Shown: positions 11,748-14,406 of the stretch, piece after piece | Layout: each line of letters starts with the position of its first letter | Numbering within the stretch: the first letter of the stretch is position 1 | Assembly: GCA_038319115.1 (NCBI GenBank) | Contig: JBBQCV010000085.1 | Location: forward strand, 1-14,406 | Length of the DNA stretch: 14,406 nt | Origin: SZAS-79 sp038319115 | GTDB taxonomy: Bacteria; Pseudomonadota; Gammaproteobacteria; Burkholderiales; SG8-39 | Direction: 5' to 3' | Position numbers and translations under genes: made by a program | Notes under the pieces: model-generated | Told to the model about the DNA's origin: nothing | Database searches by the model: none | What the model saw: the letters and a program-made list of their open reading frames with translations, nothing else

Positions 11748-14406
11748 GCGAGCCGCGCACCCCGCCGCCCACCGGTTCTTCGCAGGACGACGAGGACCGC
11801 GCGCAGGTGGCGAGCCTGTTGCAGGGCTTTCTCAACCTCGGGGTGGCGCGGCCGTTCGCAAGCCTCGTGTTCCTCGTGGCGGTCAGCATCATCGCCGCGC
11901 TCGGCCTCGCGCGCCTCACGATCGACACCGGCTTCGAGCGGCTGGTGCCGCGCGACGACACCGACCGGCAGGCCTACCTGCGCGTGTCGCGCGAGTTCGG
12001 CTCGGACCACCGCAGCTTCGTGTACGTGCGCGACGCGCAGCTCTGGACGCCGGCCAAGCTGCAGGCGCTGCACAAACTGCACGACAGCTTGCGCGAACTG
12101 CCTTTCGTGGAACGCGTCGACGACGTGTTCACGCTGCGCACGGTGCGCAGTGTCGATGGCCAGCTCACCGCGCGGCCGCTCCTCGAGACGGTGCCGAACG
12201 ACGCGCAGGGCGCCGAGCGCGCGCGCCGCGACGCGCTGGAAGATCCGCTCGCCGCGCGCAATATCGTCAGCGCCGATGGCAATGCCGTGTCGCTGGGGAT
12301 TTCGATCCGCGAGCGGGCGGGGGGCTTGAGCGAGAGCGAAGTCCACGCGATCCTCGAAAAGGTGCTCGCCCCCGCGCGCGCCAGCTTCGGGTCGGTGACG
12401 CAGGTCGGCCCGCCGCGCATCGACGCCGAGATCCGCGAGGGCCTGATGCACGACCTCAAGGTTCTCGTGCCCGCCTCGGCGGTGCTGCTCGCCGTGACGG
12501 TGTTCGCGTTCTACCGCAGCGTGTTCGCCGCCGTCATGCCGCTCGTGGTCGCCGCGATCAGCCTGCTGTGGACCTTCGGCATGATGGGATGGACGCGCAT
12601 CCCGGCCAGCATCCTCACCGCCATGCTGCCTTCGCTGGTGGTCGTGATCGGCGCCACCGGCATCATGCGCATGATCTCCGGGTATTACGCGGGGATCCTC
12701 GACGCCACCATGCGCGGCGAGCCGCCGGACCGCGCGGCCGCCACGCGCTTCATGCTGCGCAGCCTCGGGGCGCCGGCCGTGCTCACGGTCCTCACCACGG
12801 CGGCCGGATTCGCGAGCAATGCGTTCGCGGGCATCGGGATCATCCGCGACTTCGGCCTGGCGGCGGCCTTCGCCATCCTGTCGAACGGGCTCATCACCAT
12901 CCTGCTGGTGCCGATGCTGTACGCCTCATTCGGCCCGCGCAGCGCCGGGCGGCAGGTATTCGCATCGGCGCAGGGTGTCTCGGCCATGGCCGGGGCGGCG
13001 TTCCGCGTCATGCGCCACCGCTTTTCGCTCTGGGCGCTGGCGCTGGCGGCGGGCCTGTGCGTGCTGTTCGTGCAGCAGGCCTCCAACCTGTACGTGACCA
13101 ACGAGCCGCTGACGTTCTTTCGCCCTGACCGGCCGCTGGTGCGCGATGCCGCGCGCATGCAGCAGGACCTCGCCGGCATCAAGGTGTTCTACATCTCGCT
13201 GCAATCGAACAGCGAGGGCGCTTTTCGCGACCCCGCCAACCTGCAGCGCCTGGCCGATATCGAGGCTTTCATCGCCAAACAGAAGATCTTCGATCGCAGC
13301 CTGTCGCTGGCCGACGTGGTGTCGCAGGCCAACCAGGAGGCGGGCGGCGGGCGGCCCGAGTCCTATCGCGTCCCGCCCACCCGCAAGCTGGTGGCCGAGT
13401 ACCTGCTGCTGCACCCGCCGCGCGACCTCGAGCCCTACGTGAGCCACGACTATCGCCGCGCCAACATCGTGGTGCGCCACAACGTGCGCGATTCCTCCAC
13501 CCTGAACCACCACATCCGCGAGCTGCGCGAGGTGGCGGTGCATTTCGCCGGCCGCGACATGACCGCCACCGTGGTGGGCGAGAACCTCATGATCAACGCC
13601 GCCGCCGAGCGCCTGCTCGAAGGCCAGGCCATAGCGCTGCTCGCGCTGCTCGTGGTCGTCTTCGTGGTGATGTCGCTCATGTTCACCTCGGTCAAGGGCG
13701 GCATCATCGCGCTGGTGCCAAGCGTCGTGCCGATCCTCATGATCCTCGGGGTCATGCGGGTGCTCGAGATCCCGCTCAACGCCGGCACCGTGATGGTCTC
13801 GGTGATCGCCATCGGCATCGCCATCGACGGCACCATCCATTTGTTTTCGCGCTACAGCGAGCTGTGTCGCAGCACCTCGAACTATGACGAGGCGGTGATC
13901 GAGTCGGTCAAGGACGAGGCCGCGCCGGTGATCGCGGTGAGCCTCGCGCTCGCGCTGGGGTTCGGCGTGTTGCTGCTGTCGGATTTCACCCTGATCGCGC
14001 AGTTCGGCGCATTGGCGGCGGCCACCATGCTGTTTTCGATCTTCGCCAACCTGCTGATCACGCCGCTGGTGATGTCGCGCATCCGGCTGGTCGGGCTGTA
14101 CGAAATCCTCGCCATGTCGCGCCAGCGCGCCGCGCTGGAAGGAAGCGCGTTGTTCCGCGGCATGACCGGCTACCAGATCCGCAAGACCATCCTCATCAGC
14201 GAGCTGCACGAGTACCGCGACGGCGACCGCCTGATCGAGCAGGGCACCATGGGCAGCAGCATGTTCCTGGTGGTCAGCGGGCGGCTCGAGGTGGTGCGCC
14301 GGGACGGCGATGATGGCGCCGGCACCGAGCGCCTCGTGGCGACGCTCGGCCCGGGCGAGGTCTTCGGCGAGATCGGCTTCGTGCGCGCCACGCGCCGCAC
14401 CGCCGA
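11744..14406 (+). CDS. MMPL/RND superfamily exporter with C-terminal cyclic-nucleotide-binding domain (3' end outside window)
   Basis: The frame is open from ATG 11744 to the window end: 887 residues with no stop. The architecture is that of an RND/MMPL exporter in two halves. The first span (~37-58, RPFASLVFLVAVSIIAALGL) is followed by a periplasmic loop to ~235, then a bundle of spans (~240-400). A second first-type span (~425-445) leads to a second loop, then a final bundle (~625-780). The second bundle has the canonical motif GIAIDGTIHLFSRY (Asp695). After ~residue 807 a cyclic-nucleotide-binding domain starts: SELHEYRDGDRLIEQGTMGS, FLVVSGRLEVV, and phosphate-binding cassette FGEIGFVRATRRTA with Glu876 and Arg885 at canonical spacing. 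MMPL relatives export lipids, hopanoids or siderophores by proton motive force. The CNB fusion suggests cytoplasmic ligand control. The start overlaps the LolA-like stop (ATGA). Substrate unknown. Confidence 0.85.
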   Translation, partial: MSEPRTPPPTGSSQDDEDRAQVASLLQGFLNLGVARPFASLVFLVAVSIIAALGLARLTIDTGFERLVPRDDTDRQAYLRVSREFGSDHRSFVYVRDAQLWTPAKLQALHKLHDSLRELPFVERVDDVFTLRTVRSVDGQLTARPLLETVPNDAQGAERARRDALEDPLAARNIVSADGNAVSLGISIRERAGGLSESEVHAILEKVLAPARASFGSVTQVGPPRIDAEIREGLMHDLKVLVPASAVLLAVTVFAFYRSVFAAVMPLVVAAISLLWTFGMMGWTRIPASILTAMLPSLVVVIGATGIMRMISGYYAGILDATMRGEPPDRAAATRFMLRSLGAPAVLTVLTTAAGFASNAFAGIGIIRDFGLAAAFAILSNGLITILLVPMLYASFGPRSAGRQVFASAQGVSAMAGAAFRVMRHRFSLWALALAAGLCVLFVQQASNLYVTNEPLTFFRPDRPLVRDAARMQQDLAGIKVFYISLQSNSEGAFRDPANLQRLADIEAFIAKQKIFDRSLSLADVVSQANQEAGGGRPESYRVPPTRKLVAEYLLLHPPRDLEPYVSHDYRRANIVVRHNVRDSSTLNHHIRELREVAVHFAGRDMTATVVGENLMINAAAERLLEGQAIALLALLVVVFVVMSLMFTSVKGGIIALVPSVVPILMILGVMRVLEIPLNAGTVMVSVIAIGIAIDGTIHLFSRYSELCRSTSNYDEAVIESVKDEAAPVIAVSLALALGFGVLLLSDFTLIAQFGALAAATMLFSIFANLLITPLVMSRIRLVGLYEILAMSRQRAALEGSALFRGMTGYQIRKTILISELHEYRDGDRLIEQGTMGSSMFLVVSGRLEVVRRDGDDGAGTERLVATLGPGEVFGEIGFVRATRRTA

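Noticed and set aside
12926..14209. 427-codon minus-strand frame rich in His, Gln, Arg and Asp
   Set aside because: It is antisense to the MMPL gene, whose membrane spans and CNB motifs are clear. The His/Asp/Gln richness is the mirror of GTG, GTC and CTG codons.

Overview
The window looks like chromosomal DNA from a GC-rich Gram-negative proteobacterium, most likely a betaproteobacterium. That placement is an inference from protein character: Azotobacter-type FdxA, E. coli-type TatD, PqiA/PqiB, a BamE-like lipoprotein and a LolA-like protein. It also rests on strongly G/C-biased third codon positions and on dense ATGA/GTGA gene overlaps. No rRNA, tRNA, CRISPR array or insertion sequence was seen.

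Left edge (1 to ~786): remains of an accessory/defence region. It holds the 3' end of a type I restriction HsdR gene, then the C-terminal stub of a RelE-like toxin, then an XRE-type antitoxin gene broken by a one-base frameshift. The toxin stub and antitoxin still overlap as in an intact toxin-antitoxin operon, so this appears to be a decayed module.

787-2494: two minus-strand genes, a pyridoxamine-5'-phosphate-oxidase-like flavoprotein and a CnoX/YbbN-type thioredoxin-TPR protein. The latter ends in a clear rho-independent terminator. A 109-bp divergent spacer separates it from the next block.

2495-5513: a plus-strand run of five genes: ferredoxin FdxA, the large and small subunits of a two-subunit aconitase X, a BamE/SmpA-like lipoprotein, and a hotdog-fold thioesterase. 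The AcnX pair and the lipoprotein gene overlap by 1-4 bases.

5587-7922: a minus-strand pair, tatD followed by an acyl-CoA-synthetase-type AMP ligase (GTGA overlap). This pair converges on the thioesterase.

7923-14406: an 80-bp divergent spacer, then a tightly overlapped plus-strand operon: pqiA, pqiB (three MCE domains), a periplasmic LolA-like lipoprotein-sorting protein, and an MMPL/RND exporter. The exporter carries a C-terminal cyclic-nucleotide-binding domain and runs off the window. All junctions are 4-base stop/start overlaps. The combination of an MCE lipid-transport tunnel, a LolA-like carrier and a CNB-fused RND pump in one transcription unit is the most interesting system here. 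I infer a cell-envelope lipid trafficking machine whose pump may be gated by a cyclic nucleotide.
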